64,000 nt of DNA from Pinus tabuliformis (taxonomy: Eukaryota > Streptophyta > Pinopsida > Pinales > Pinaceae): contig CM062818.1 in the NCBI GenBank assembly GCA_031772625.1, forward strand, positions 1,279,048,277-1,279,112,276, in the 5' to 3' direction. The notes under the pieces are model-generated. The model was not told where the DNA came from, did not search any database, and saw only the letters and a program-made list of their open reading frames with translations. The position numbers and the translations under genes were made by a program. This document shows positions 11,823 through 24,725 of the stretch, piece by piece (positions within the stretch are counted from its first letter, which is position 1; each line of letters starts with the position of its first letter).

Positions 11823-13632
11823 TGTAACACCCTCTTCTCATATCTACCCAAGAAACCATCCAATGGGGTAAACATTCGACGATAGGTCACTATTATATGA
11901 TATGATTTGACCTCCTAAGTCACGTTAAGGAAGTGGAACCGACGAAAACACACAATACAAACATTAATCACCAGCTACAGGATCCTCAAGAACCAATCAA
12001 ATACTTTAGACAACTTTCCTTAGGGTCCCACTAATCTTTTGGACAACTTAAGCCTCAGTCGCTCTCATGCTATAGGCATGAGGGAGAATACAAACCCAAA
12101 TTCGCTCTCACAGGCTTGACTTCCAGTGACCAAAGACCAAAGCTATCAATGCTATTCTAGCGACTCTAGGATTTGAGCCACTTTTTCAAGCCCAGAGCTC
12201 ATGTCACTGTCCAGAATTGAACCATCTCTTCAAATCAATAAAATAACATGGAAATTATAGTACTAAAAAAAATACTTGTTCAAGACCTTGACTGGACCCC
12301 TACTAGCCATGATAGTAATTTCATCAAACATATTGCAATTGTGTAATCTATAGGTGTAATTAATAGTTACGAGCATAGGGGTCTCATACTTAGATGAGAA
12401 TCACTAAGAGCAATTTATGCCTCAACACATCGACTACCATTCCATCCATTAGGTCGTAGATATATTCATCATTCAATTACAATTAAAAACATGATGAGAT
12501 CCAGACATAGTTACTGTCATAAAACATGTAAATAACTAGCATAATAGGGATGGAATTATCCATGAAATCATAGCCATATAAACCACATGTAATTCATCAT
12601 AATACTCATAGAAATACAAGGAGAAATAACCTTTCATTAATGATGAAAAATCCATACCCAAGATGGGACTTCCACGTTTCACCCGACCATAGAATGGCTG
12701 AGCCAAATATCTCTTCAGTCATTCACCCCTGTGCCATATTCTAAGAATGAATGTGGGATGTCATAGAATACATAAAAAAAAAAATCTAGGGCTTCCAGAG
12801 GCCATCCACCTCAACCCATCAATAGTGATTCCACCTCATGGTCGAACATCACAAAACCATCATCGGATCGGTCTCTATCCCAGTGATCCACATCTCTAGA
12901 GTGTTTATTCCAACCAAGTCTCCAGGACTAGTAACTCAAGCCACAGTCGTCGTCGGGCTCTAGAGAATTTGTCCAACCAAGACTCAAGGACTAGTAACTC
13001 AACCCACCAAGGGCTCGAAGGCGTTTTCCCAACCAAGGCTACAAGATTAGTAACTCAACCTAGGATGTTACATGGCTCTAGAGTGTTTCTCCAACCAAGG
13101 CTCGAGGAACTTGTAACTCAACCCAAGCTAACCTTCACGAAGTGATAAATACTTATCCGAATTTGATAATTAATCATTTTCAATCATTTGGAACAAATCA
13201 ACTATATGTTGCCGAATTTACCTCCCAACCTTGAGACCTGCTTCCAAGCCTGAGTCTCACCCCGGGTTGTTGCTCACATGCAGTAAGACTAACAGTTCTC
13301 TTGTCACAGCTCGTTGGTATTAACAAGACATGGATTATAAACCCCGTCTGACATCTCAGCGCGAAAACCTTTTTGTGTCACTCCTTTATCCCTTTCTTTC
13401 TCAGGTATCCATACCCTCTTGATCTCTTCCTTCAGAATAAATTTTCAAGGAAGTAATTAGGGATAGGTAACCGCTTACCCTAACTAACTAACATGTGAGA
13501 GTTACATGTTTGTCATCAAAACATTTGCATCATGCACAATTAATTAAAATAATAATTATATAAACTTAAATAGTAATATCCAATTTGTTTAAATATAGTA
13601 ATTAACTATTTACAATTACTGGGGACATCACA
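11823..13632 (+). other. Possible LTR, TGTAACACCC to GACATCACA
   Basis: The segment starts TGTAACACCC, preceded by a purine-rich stretch (AAAGAGATGAGTAG) that could be a polypurine tract, and ends GGGGACATCACA. These ends resemble plant Ty3/gypsy LTRs, and the first bases resemble the LTR starts at 21,254 and, on the minus strand, at 49,996. Block B carries the same start at about 40,205, but the match stops at 41,512. I see no matching second LTR, primer-binding site or target-site duplication, so this is tentative. Confidence 0.35.
12885..13131. repeat. Four imperfect tandem units of about 60 bp
   Basis: Each unit contains CCAACCAAG(G/T)CT, then an A/G-rich step and AGTAACTCAA(C/G)CC. The same four-unit array occurs in block B at about 41,270-41,510, so it predates the separation of the blocks. 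Confidence 0.75.
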
Positions 13633-14910
13633 CACTTTATAGAATATTTTATTTGGTTTAAAATTTAAATTTGAAACACTATTAATTTAAATGGTTATTT
13701 GGTTAAACCGTGTTATGTTTTTTTGGTTTAAAAGCAATAAGGTGTTTAAAAGGATAAGTTATTTTAAATAAATCTTTTTATTATTTAAATTTTTGTTAAA
13801 ATTTTCAAATGCTTAACTTTTTAAATTACTTCATATAAACTTTCTTATATAAATTCATTCATGTTTTTTAATTTATAAATTATTTTCCAAAAATGTAATC
13901 TTTTATATAAATATTTATTTAAATAATTTCACAATTTTTTATACCGTATTTTTTTTAATATGTTAAATCATTAAATAATTTCAATATTTTAACTTTAATA
14001 TTATTCTGAAATTAAATTAAATTCATGTGTATGGAAGAAAGTTTGTGTCCTTGCTCTGCACATGCATTATGTTTGAGCACTTGTTTTCTTGCACATAGCC
14101 GCTGTTTTCCACATCCTTTATTCCACACTCATCCCAATCCATACACATATTGTTCCTCATATCTACTTCTACACTTTATATTTTCCAAAAACCTTTTTCA
14201 CTTTAAGAAACATTTTTATATAGCTTTAATTAAAGTTCTTAAATCCATTAGCTTTTAAATTTTTTCATATAATTTGTCTTTACATATAGTTTTACATGAT
14301 AAGTCTTTTCCTACATAAAATTAAATTGCATTCACATATATCGATTTTAATTTATAATATATTTTTAAAATTTAGTCATATAAATAATTACATTGATAAA
14401 GATGTATATTTTGCAAGAGGGATTTCGGAATGTGAATGACTAAGATTTAAATTTCATAGACTATTCTAAAATATTCCTAATAGTATATAAAATTAAGTTA
14501 AAAGTACTTCCATTTACACATGTTACTCCTTCCACACACATTACTCCTTCCACACACATCTGCACTTCGCACCTCCACACATATTCCCCTCTCTACACAC
14601 TTTTTCCACATACTCCTAATAAGTTAAAAGTACTTCCATTTACACACGTTAGTCCTTCCACACACATCTGCACTTCGCACCTCCACACATATTCCCCTCT
14701 CTATGCACTTTTTCCACACAACACATTTTCCACATACTCCTGAACTATTTTTAATGTGAATATGAGAAAAAACACCAAATAAAAGTAGAGAGGAAAAGTC
14801 TAGCTGTAATTTCTTTTCTATAAATTCTTTTGTTATATTTATAATTTAATTTATTGTCTTCGGTTTTTATTTCAGTTATTCAATAAGAATTTAATTATTT
14901 TCATTATATA
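13133..14910. repeat. End of the possible LTR, then AT-rich family DNA with a tandem duplication
   Basis: 13,133-13,632 is the end of the LTR-like segment. From about 13,640 the AT-rich family resumes: core motif near 13,990, pyrimidine-rich stretch at about 14,050-14,180. At 14,495-14,725 a segment of about 110 bp (AAGTTAAAAGTACTTCCATT, then CTCCTTCCACACACATCTGC and CCACACATATTCCCC) is present twice. No gene is visible. A 77-codon frame at 14,025-14,258 is a chance reading of the repeat. Confidence 0.55.
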
Positions 14911-16052
14911 TATATACCACCAAATGCATCACTTACAAATGTAATTTTTGGTTCCTTATTTGTAAATATTGAAATTTAGACTATGCTTTATTTATTTTGA
15001 TGGCAAATGCATAACTAGTTACAAAAGTTAGTAAATGGACTCATTAGGTAGAAAAAACCATAAAGAGGAATTCCAAGAATTTCAAGAATCTGCAAAGAGT
15101 TGTAAACAATTGGGGAAAGTAGGTGTGACTTTTCCACTTTTCCCAGGGAAAAGGGAGGAAAGGGGTTGTTTTTTTTTTTCTCTTAAGGGAAAAGAAGGGG
15201 GACTGTTTTCTTTTAGAGAATTATATTTCTGAATAAATAAGTAGTGATATCTCACAGTAAGAGTATTATTGGCGTAAGGTTTTTCTTGACGTGACTGCGA
15301 GACCAGTGGAATCCCTTCCTGGGATAAGTTGAGATCTAAACTAGACTATATAGTCGTGAGGCTCAGGAAGTGGCTCTCTAACTTAGCATAAAAATGTTTG
15401 GAGCAAGGAGCCCGGGGGAGAGTGTGGAAACAGACTCATAGTTGGGAGGACAATTTTCCAAGGAATGCGAGCCATAAAACAAATAAGTGAACTAGAAAAT
15501 GTGTTTAATGTTTTATACAAAGACTTGGAAAAGGATTGTTCTTAAACAATGTAATGAAGAAAGTTCTGATTAAAGAGTAAATTATGGTTTTATTACTAGT
15601 GGTTCTTTTAAAAAAGAGTGTTTCCCTATTTGAATGTTTCTATAAACATTAATTGCTACAGAACATTCAAAATACCTATAATTAAACATTCCAAACTTAC
15701 ATGATGGGTCAGTGTAATTGCTCGCATATAACATAGATGATATATTTAATAATGCCATTTAATGCGAAACATATATAAATACATCTACAGTGTATTTTTT
15801 ATTGGTACAAGTAATTTTCCTTTTACTTTGGTAAATGTAAACATTAATTGCTACAGAACATTCAAAATACCTATAATTAAACATTCCAAACTTACATGAT
15901 GGGTCAGTGTAATTGCTCGCATACAACATAGATGATATATTTAATAATGCCATTTAATGCGAAACATATATAAATACATCTACAGTGTATTTTTTATTGG
16001 TACAAGTAATTTTCCTTTTACTTTGGTAAATGTTGAAGCCTTAGATGTTACA
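14911..16052 (+). repeat. 5' LTR of the plus-strand Ty3/gypsy element
   Basis: It aligns with 21,254-22,090 over most of its length (for example CATAACTAGTTACAAAA and GAATGTTTC). It ends in GTTACA directly before the primer-binding site. Inside it a segment of about 190 bp (AACATTAATTGCTACAGAAC...) occurs twice in tandem, at about 15,649-15,837 and 15,838-16,030, nearly identical. Confidence 0.8.
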
Positions 16053-16054
16053 AA

Positions 16055-16068
16055 TGGTATTAGAGTTC
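16055..16068 (+). other. Primer-binding site of the Ty3/gypsy element
   Basis: TGGTATTAGAGTTC lies two bases after the 5' LTR end. It resembles the TGGTATCAGAGC complement of plant initiator methionine tRNA. Confidence 0.7.
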
Positions 16069-19000
16069 AATTTCGACAATGAGAACAATGATGGGCAACT
16101 AAGAAGAACAATGGGCAACTAAGAAGAACAAATTTGATCGTATTAATGCATAGAGAAAGAAGGAGATTAGGATAGAAGTGTGATACAATGAGGAGTGGGA
16201 CATCTGAATTAACCTGAGGCATCATTTGGTGAGGCCAATCATAAATTATGGGTACACCTGGGAGAAGAATCTTTCGAGGGAAATGCTGCACTATTAGAAA
16301 CTATGGAACTACTCTGAGATGAAATGAACAATTTGAGGGCAGATAATGAAGAATTAACAGAGGGGCAAGATCGAAATATCTAATAAATAAAACTAGCGAG
16401 AACCTAACCCCAACTTAGGTGAAGGAAATGAGACCAAAACCTTCAGATAGAGGGAGGGTCATGTCGAGTCTAAAGGAAGATCTGAAAATGTCTCTAAGGG
16501 AAAAGAAAAGAAGAGGGAAACAATTGAATTGTAAGGGGAATTCAAGAAGATTAAACGACCAAATTTTGATGGAGAGGTCGAGGAAGGAGCAGAAACCTAT
16601 TTGATTAATATGAACAAATACTTCCATATTTATGAGTATGAAGAGAACCTTAAAGATCGATTGGAAATATATCAATTACCGGGTAAATCTACCCTGTGGT
16701 TGGAGGAAATTAAAACTGTACAGAAAATAGAAGAACAAGAACTGACCTCAACATAATTTCAAAAGAATTTTAAGGATAAGTATCTCACTAAATGATTTTA
16801 TGAAGGGAAGGGAAAGGAGTTTCATGATTTAAGGTTGGGTCAGTTGACAATGGATGAGTTCACCACATGTTTCACCTCTCTATTAAGATATGTTCCATAC
16901 ATTCTAGAAGAAAAGGAAAAGGTGTAGTGTTTCACAAGTAGCTTACATGCCTTTATGAGAGAAAAATTGGAGTTTTATAACCCAAAGACGATGGATGAGG
17001 CAATTTGAATAGCTAGAATCTGCTATCAGCATGTCAAACATAAAGGAGAAGGCATGCGTAATGGCTCCTTTAAGAAAGGACAGAAAAGGTCTTATGAACA
17101 ACCCATGTGGAAGGAATATCCATTCAAAAACCCAAACTAAATATAATGGGAAAGTCTTTCATAAAATAGGAATTCAAATTGAAAACAGGCAGACAGAAGT
17201 GGTGAACAAGCTAGAAAATAGTCAACAAGAAAAGCCCCCTTTATAATGCTTGGGGTGCAGAGAACCCCACTACTACAATAAAGGTCTTGATCATACACGT
17301 GTCGATCAGGTTGCTAATGTACTTGAAGCGTCTACAGTGGGTGAAGTAGCTAGAAGCATGCCTTGAATCAATGTAGCCTTGGATGATAGTCAAGCAGAAT
17401 ATCAGCCCACCATGGTGGAGCTGGAAGGTAAAATATCTAGCCATTCTGTTTCTGTTTTGGTAAACGCAGGTACAAGCTTGATCTACATTAGTCCAAAAGT
17501 AGTGGAAAACTATCATTTACAAGCAATGCAATTTAAAAATTTAAAAATTTGTGGTCAGTGTAATTAGCTTTAGGAGCTAAGTGGAGAGTAAATGATAAAA
17601 TTGAAAATTTCCCTATTAATATAAGAGGACAACAAACTCAAATGGACCTGGACATATTACCTTTAGGATCTTATGATATGCTAGTTGGAATGGACTGGAT
17701 AGAAAAGCATTGGTCTATGGTGGGTTGTAAAGCTAAGACTATTAGCTTTTTAGATGGAGAGGGAACTCGACGTGAAATTTAGGGAATTAAGAGAGATTCC
17801 AAGATACCACCTATTACATCCAATCATTTGGGGAAATGTATCTGGAAATTTTGTCAAATTTATGTTGTACAAGTGGGTTATACCAACTCTAAGGATAAGG
17901 CCTCCTCTCTGGAAAACACACCTAAAATAGAATATTTTATTGATGTATTTATGAAACAAATACCTGGTCTACATCCTAAGTGAGATATTAATTTTATCAT
18001 CGAATTAGTTCCTTGATTAGACCCTATGTCCAAAGCTCCTTATTGCATTATTGTACCTAATTTAACATACCTCAAGGTGCAGCTGCAAGAGCTTCTCGAT
18101 AAAGGGTGCACCCGATCTAGTTTATAACCCTAGGGAGCACCCTTACATTTTGTAAAAAATAAGGATGGTACATTACGATTATGTATTGATTACAGAAAGT
18201 TAAATAAGCTTACCATTAAGAATAAATACCCCTTACCTCATACGGATGACCTATTTTACCGTGTTAAGGGAGCTAGTGTGTTCTCTAAAATAGATTTTCA
18301 TTCTGGACGTCATCAGATTCGTATTAAGGATCAAGACATTTGTAAAACAACATTCCAAACTTGTTATAGTTATTATGAGTTTGTGGTATTGCCCTTTGGG
18401 CTTACCAATGCTCCTGCTACCTTCACGAGTCTCATTAATGGTATATTGCACCCCTACCTGGATAAATTTGTCTTTATTTTAATCGACGACATTGAGATTT
18501 ACTCAAGGCACATAGAGGAACATAAGAAGCACTTGAGGACAATGTTACAAACTTTGTTTGATAACCAAATTTATGATAAATACAACAAATTTGATTTTTT
18601 TAAAGACCCGATTCAGTATTTAGGGCATACTATCTCGTCAAAAGGTATAGCGATAAACCCTAAAAAAACGGGAACAACATGGAATGGTCCATATCTAAAA
18701 ATGTTGTTGACATTCGGCCCTTCATGGGGCTGGCTGGTTATTACTGTCGTTTCATAGACGGATTTTCTAGGATTGCATATCCTATAACCTCCTTCTAAAA
18801 GAAAGGAAAAACTTTTAATTAGCCAGCTAAATGCCAACAAAGTTTTGAATAGCTAAACAAACATTAACTACCATCCCTCTATTAAGAATAGTTGATCCAG
18901 AAAATGACACAGTGTGCATCATTGCAAGTCTGGAAGGATTTGGAGGAGTGCTGATGCAGGAAGGGAAGGTAATAGCTTACGAATCTCATAAGTTAAAAGA

Positions 19001-21253
19001 AAATGAACAATAATATTCTTCTTATGGTCTAGAATTAACTACGGTATTTCATGCGTTAAAGGTTTGACGACATTATTTGTTGGGAAATAAATTCCTTCTA
19101 ATGACATATCATAGTATTTTAACAAGTTTTGTTAACCAGCATAATCCGAAAGCTCGACAAACTAGGTGGACTACATTCCTGAGTGAATTTGAATTCGAGA
19201 TAAGACATATTAAAGGTAAAGATAATCAAGTTGTTGATGCGTTAAGTAGAAAGGCACATTGTGGATATGAAATTTCTTATAGTCAGATGAGAACTGATTT
19301 TTCTGCAAGGATTACAAAATTTTCTCAATGGGAGTAGGTTGGATAGGCACAAAACTCTAATCAACAAACTGATTAGAGTATAAATAGTAATGGCCTTTTA
19401 CTATTTAGAGGTAGGTTAAGTATTCCTAATCAAATTTCCTCTAAACAATTTATGTTGGATGAGTTTCAAAAGAACCCATACCTAGCCCACCCAGGCTATC
19501 AAAAAATATTCTTTGCAATCAAGCAAGAGTACTATTGGCTGGACATGAGAAAATGTATTACTAAATATATGGGAAAGTGTTTGGAATGCTAATAGGTAAA
19601 AGTGGAGCATAAACACTCTGCTGGACTACTCCACCCTTTACCCATACCAAAATGGAAATGGGACACAATTACTTTAGACTTTGTCACCCACTTACCAAAC
19701 TTTGTCACCCACTTACCAAAGACTAACAGACAAAATGATTATTGGACTAATAGACAAAATGATTATTGTCTGGCAGTGGTAGATAAGCTAAGAAAAACAA
19801 CGCATTTTATATTAGTTAAATCCACTCTTAAGGCGGTCGAGGTTGCAGATCTTTTCATGAAGGAAATATTATGGTTACATGGAATACCTTGGATGGTGAT
19901 TTTTTATAGAGATGTAAAGTTTACATCAAAATTTTGGAAGGCTCTTTTCACTGGTTTGGGTACATAAATTGAATTCAGCACTATCTATCACCCTCAAACC
20001 GATAGACATACTTAATGCATTAATCAGGTAATGGAAGATATATTGTAAATGTATGATGGAAGATATATTGTAAATGTATGTGATGCAGAAACCAACCAAG
20101 TGGGAGGAATACCTCCACCTAGTCAAATTTGCTTACAACATCAACTACCATGAATATTTAAAAATGAGTAATTTCAAAGTATTATATGGTAGTAAATGGA
20201 GGGCACCTATGAACTGGAATAACCGTGAAAATAAGTCGGTATTGAGACCTAATACGTTAGTGGATATGGAACAAGAAGTTGGAAAAGTTCATGAGAATTT
20301 GGACGCTGCCCAAGACAGGCAGAAGGGTTACGTGTAAAAAAAAGGAAGAAGGAACTTTTAAGGAATATTAAGTAGGGGATTGTGTATATATTAGAGTTAA
20401 GCCAAAAAGAAGCACCTTTAGATGGGGTAATTCTCCTAAACTAGCACCTACATATTGTGGACCTTTCCATGTTTTGGAAAGAATTGGGTCGATGGCCTAT
20501 TGACTGGGATTACCTAGTCATATTCAGGTTCATAATGTGTTCCACGTATCTCTATTAAAACCAATGGAAAGAATTGGGTCGATGGCCTATTGACTGGGAT
20601 TACCTAGTCATATTCAGGTTCATAATGTGTTCCACGTATCTCTATATAATGTGTTCCACGTATCTCTATTAAAACCATACGTGTATGATCCTAGACATGT
20701 GATTAAAACCAATGGAAAGAATTGGGTCGATGGCCTATTGACTGGGATTACCTAGTCATATTCAGGTTCATAATGTGTTCCACGTATCTCTATATAATGT
20801 GTTCCACGTATCTCTATTAAAACCATACGTGTATGATCCTAGACATGTGATTAAATGGCAAGAGGGTAGGTAATTAAGAAAAGATGTATATATGTTTTAT
20901 TTATTTATTATAGTTCACTAAATGTTTTATTTATTTATTATAGTTCACTAAGTGATACATGTGATGAATACATTTTAATAAACTATAATGTGGTACACAT
21001 CGAACCTGACGAGGAGTTCCTAATAGATCCCCTACGTAGTCTCGAGCAAAGAGAAATAAAATTTCATATAAAATTTCATACGTAGTCTCGAGCAAAAAGA
21101 AATAAAATTTCATATAAAATTTTATAGGTGAGCTATCACTGAGGTTAAAGTAAGCACTTAGGAAGCTACGAATTTATGTTTAATGCTTATATGAAAGTAT
21201 TCGAGAGGGCTGGAGCAAATACCGAGGACGATGTTTAATCAAGAGGGGGAAGT

Positions 21254-22100
21254 TGTAACACCTCTGAATTCATCACTCACCATAGTAATATTCGGTTACT
21301 TATTTGTAAAAATTGAACTTTAGACTATGTTTTTATCTATTTTGATGGAAAACTCATAACTAGTTACAAAATTTAGCAAATGGACTCATCATGTAAAAAG
21401 GCCATAAAGAGTAATTCCGAGAATCTCCGAACAATTATACACAGTTGGAGGAAAACAGTTTGACCTTTCTCCTTTTGCTGCCCATAAAGAGTAATTCCGA
21501 GAATCTCCGAACAATTATACACAGTTGGAGGAAAACAGTTTTGACCTTTCTCCTTTTGCTGTGGGGCAGGGGGTTGTTCATTTTTTCGCTCCCGGGGGAA
21601 AATAAGGGGGGAGTATTTTCTTTTAGACAATTATATTTCTGAATAAATCAGTAGCGATCTCTCAGAGCAAGAGTAAGAGTATTGTTGACCTAAGGGTGTT
21701 CTTGAGTTGGTTTCGAGACCAGTGGAACCCCTTGGTTAGATAAGTTGATATATGAACTGGACTGTACAGTCTTGTGGCTCAGAAAGTATCTCTCTAACTT
21801 AGCAGAAAACTATTTGGAGCAAGGAGCTTAGGGGAGAGTCTAGACATTATTTCCTTACTCGTGGTTGGGAGGACGGTTTTCCAAGGAATTCAAGCCATAA
21901 AACAGATAAGTGAATTAGAAAATTTGTTTAAAGTTTTAAACAAACACTTGGAAAAGGATTATTCTTATACCAACTAATGAAGAAGGTTATGCTTAAAGAG
22001 TGAAGTACGGTTTTATTACTAATGATTCTTTAAGACAAAGGGGTGGTTCACTATTTGAATGTTTCCATAAACATTAATTGTTGCAGAAGAGTCAATATAC
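21254..22100 (+). repeat. 3' LTR of the plus-strand Ty3/gypsy element, proximal part
   Basis: It begins TGTAACACCTCTG directly after a purine-rich tract and matches the 5' LTR as far as CATTAATTGTTGCAGAAG. LTR-tail sequence then stops and reappears at about 23.9 kb, so the LTR seems to be interrupted. A local duplication of about 70 bp (CATAAAGAGTAATTCCGAG...) lies at about 21,412-21,560. Confidence 0.75.
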
Positions 22101-22238
22101 ATGTATGTACACTTTATTTGAATGTCTTTTGTAAATATTATTGTTGTAGAAGCAGGGATACAAAAATATATATATATATATATATATACACTTTATTTGA
22201 ATGTCTTTTGTAAATATTATTGTTGTAGAAGCAGGGAT

Positions 22239-22280
<42 letters not shown>
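22100..22280. repeat. Duplicated 80-bp unit with (TA)n tracts
   Basis: TACACTTTATTTGAATGTC...GAAGCAGGGATACAAA occurs twice (from about 22,108 and 22,187), each copy followed by a TA run (about 22,165-22,188 and 22,243-22,280). Confidence 0.8.
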
Positions 22281-22282
<2 letters not shown>

Positions 22283-23780
22283 CTTGTGATTATCTCTGTA
22301 TAGTAACGCTGGCGACGGAAGTAAAATACAACTATATATTTACATTGTAAATTATAGAATTCAGTGAACTAGTAATACGAGAAAACTAGACAAGGATCTT
22401 TGTCTGTTGGTTTTCACATAAAATAATCAACGTAACCACATACTCATAAAATGGAGATTACATATAAATGTTGTGACAGTAGAGTTAACTATTTGCTTTC
22501 TTGAATGGAAAATCAAAGTATATAAAACAAATAAAGATGATATCTTGTAAATCTTCCTAATAGCTCAAACAACTATGACCCAGATTTATTCTCATAGCCA
22601 GTCATGGATGATAGCTGAGAACGGTTATGGGCTAGTGTTGATGGAGAACATAATGTGAATGGAAAATATCATTTTAACTCAATCTTCTGATACATAAAAG
22701 AACTAGAATAAATTAGGAGACAAATTTCTTGGCGGAAATACTTGCACTGCTAAAAGGAAATAAATATTTACACTTTTAGGACTATTATAATATGTTCAGA
22801 AACACCATTCGACAGCTTGAGAAGACTTTCTTTTGTTATCTTAAGTAAACAAGTAGCAAACTGGGAAATCTGAGCATTATAATATAAACTAAAAACGTTT
22901 TAGAAGCTGAAAAGAAGAACCCAAAATGGGTGTTCAGGAAACGAATGTTTCCAAGAGGGTCATGGCCCAAATCCGGTTCAGACTCTTACAATAAGTGGAA
23001 ACTATTAACTAAAAACAAAACCCCAATTGTTACAGAACGTGATGAGGTTGTCGTCATGAAAAAACAGATTACAACAATCATTTAAGTCTAAACCTCGCCA
23101 TAAAGCTCAAGAAATGTTCAGCACCTGGAGTTTGGGGTGCCATGGCATCCGGACAATAGGAAAAACCAACGGCGGAACTAGAAGCTGAGTAAGCAGGAAG
23201 CGAGAATCATTACCTCGATGTAAGCCTTGCTCAAAACAAGAACCCGATCAGAGATAAGATTTTATAGAATCAGTATGGAACATATGACATTAGAAACCAA
23301 TACCTCAGAGGAGGCACTTAGCGTCATATTGGGCATCACCAAGAACGACATGAGAGCCGAAACAACCCTGTTTGCAACCAAGACAGGCAAAGTTGCTAGT
23401 TAATGAAATTGGAAAACGTAAGGTCTCACCAAAAACTAAATAAAATGTCGACCTCCATTACCTTGCATAGTGCCTGAAGGAGCCTCGTGAAAACAATTTG
23501 GCATAAATTTAATATAGGACAAATCTTCCTCTGGCCAAAGATGGAGAAAGAGTCACCGTAGAGGGCTGTAACTAGTGGATGAGCCGAGGAAGCAGAGCCG
23601 AGACCTCCTTGCGGCAGAGGCACGAATGACCGGAGTGAAGCGAGGAAAAGGGCTATTGTTACCCTAACCATGCGGGAAACCCTTGTTGTTGTTTGATGAG
23701 GCGCTATGAGATCGACAATCTTCACGCTGCCAAGTGTTGGGGGTTGAGAGTTTGGAAGAGTCGAGGAGCAGCCAGTTGGA
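22281..23780 (-). pseudogene. Gene-like segment with possible exons, unrecognised
   Basis: This stretch has a more balanced composition than its surroundings and reads best on the minus strand. A 99-codon frame lies at 23,426-23,725, with an internal Met start MVRVTIALFLASLRSF. A possible splice donor (CTATGCAAG|GTAATGG) lies near 23,460 and a possible acceptor (TTGCAAACAG|GG) near 23,370. After the acceptor, one frame reads GCFGSHVVLGDAQYDAKCLL before a stop. Further on, about 23,085-23,160 reads CPDAMAPQTPGAEHFLSF and ends MARFRLK and stop. I do not recognise the protein, and the reading phases between these pieces do not clearly connect. It looks like a captured or inserted fragment of a host gene lying between two parts of an LTR. 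A non-coding origin remains possible. Confidence 0.3.
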
Positions 23781-23784
23781 GCAC

Positions 23785-24725
23785 ACTAAATGAAAACCAT
23801 TAATAACGCTTAACCCAAAGTCTATGTGAAGGGTAGAACTTCAATGATGAATTGCAAGGGTAGGGTGAAAACAATATGCTTAATAAATCTAAAACATTTG
23901 ATTACATATATTATAAGTCCAAACTTGCATGCTGGGTCACTGTATTTCATATATTATAAGTCCAAACTTGCATGCTGGGTCACTATATTTGATCACATAT
24001 AGCTTAGATGGTATATTTAATAATGCCATTCAATGCGAAAGATATATAAATACATTGACAGTATATAAATACATTGAGAGTGTAATGTTTAGTGGTATAG
24101 GTAATTTTACAGAGAGAGAAAGAGAGCGCACACCAAATGAAACCCATTAATAACACTTAACCTGTGAAGGGTAGAACTTCAATGATGAATTGCAACGGTA
24201 GGGTGAAAACAACATGATTAATAAATCTAAAACATTTGATTACCTATATTGTAAGTCCAAACATGCATTCTGGGTCACTGTTTTTTAAGTTCAAACTTGC
24301 ATGTTGGGTCACTGTATTTGATCACATATAGCTTAGATTTTATATTTAATAATGTCATTACATTGATAGTGTAATGTTTAGTGGTATAGGTAATTTGAGA
24401 GAGGGGATATATAAATACAGAGAAGATATATAAATATATTGACAGTGTAATGATTAGTGGTAGAGGTAATTTTTGATATATATATATATAAAAGTCCAAA
24501 CATGCATTCTGGGTCACTGTTTTTTAAGTTCAAACTTGCATGCTGGGTCACTGTATTTGATCACATATAGCTTAGATTTTATATTTAATAATGTCATTAC
24601 ATTGATAGTGTAATGTTTAGTGGTATAGGTAATTTGAGAGAGGGGATATATAAATACATAGAAGATATATAAATATATTGACAGTGTAATGATTAGTGGT
24701 AGAGGTAATTTTATATATATATATA
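23785..24725. repeat. Tandem cluster of LTR-tail-like units
   Basis: Units contain TAAGTCCAAACTTGCATGCTGGGTCACTG, broken here as AAACTTGCATGCTGGGTCAC, then CACATATAGCTTAGAT, TATTTAATAATG and TGTAATG(T/A)TTAGTGGTA. They repeat from about 23.90, 23.95, 24.25, 24.28, 24.50 and 24.53 kb, with partial and nested copies. The upstream flank (ACCATTAATAACGCTTAACC...) is also duplicated, at about 23.79 and 24.14 kb. The units match the distal 5' LTR of the gypsy element (15.68-15.83 kb), so this is expanded LTR-tail DNA. Confidence 0.75.

Larger units (their letters stand above)
8674..13132. repeat. 4.5-kb non-coding block, copy A
   Basis: This block is matched nearly base for base by 29,537-30,094 plus 37,508-41,512. 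Both copies begin at CGTGCNATTACTCATCGAAC and the match ends at CCCAAGCTAA. Identity looks about 90-95% by eye over most of the length. No protein domain is visible. Copy A is uninterrupted and therefore shows the state before the Ty1/copia insertion found in copy B. The flanks of A and B are different, so a transposon-derived family is at least as likely as a segmental duplication. The last part (from about 11,823) looks like an LTR. Confidence 0.8.
14911..22100 (+). mobile_element. Decayed Ty3/gypsy LTR retrotransposon, chromovirus-like
   Basis: Parts in order on the plus strand: 5' LTR 14,911-16,052; primer-binding site 16,055; gag about 16.58-16.96 kb; zinc-knuckle remnant about 17.25 kb; protease about 17.38-17.77 kb; reverse transcriptase about 18.05-18.66 kb ([24 protein letters not shown]); RNase H about 18.9-19.25 kb (HIKGKDNQVVDALSRK); integrase about 19.44-20.0 kb with its C-terminal part to about 20.9 kb; polypurine tract AAGAGGGGGAAG; 3' LTR from 21,254. 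The order RT-RH-INT is typical of Ty3/gypsy. The element is broken, with well over ten breaks, and old. Its gag resembles that of the minus-strand element at 50-54 kb, so the two are probably one lineage. Confidence 0.9.

Noticed and set aside
8674-13132. Helitron, because the shared block ends in CTAA
   Set aside because: There is no convincing 3' hairpin, no TC start between A and T, and no helicase; the right-hand flank does not start with T.
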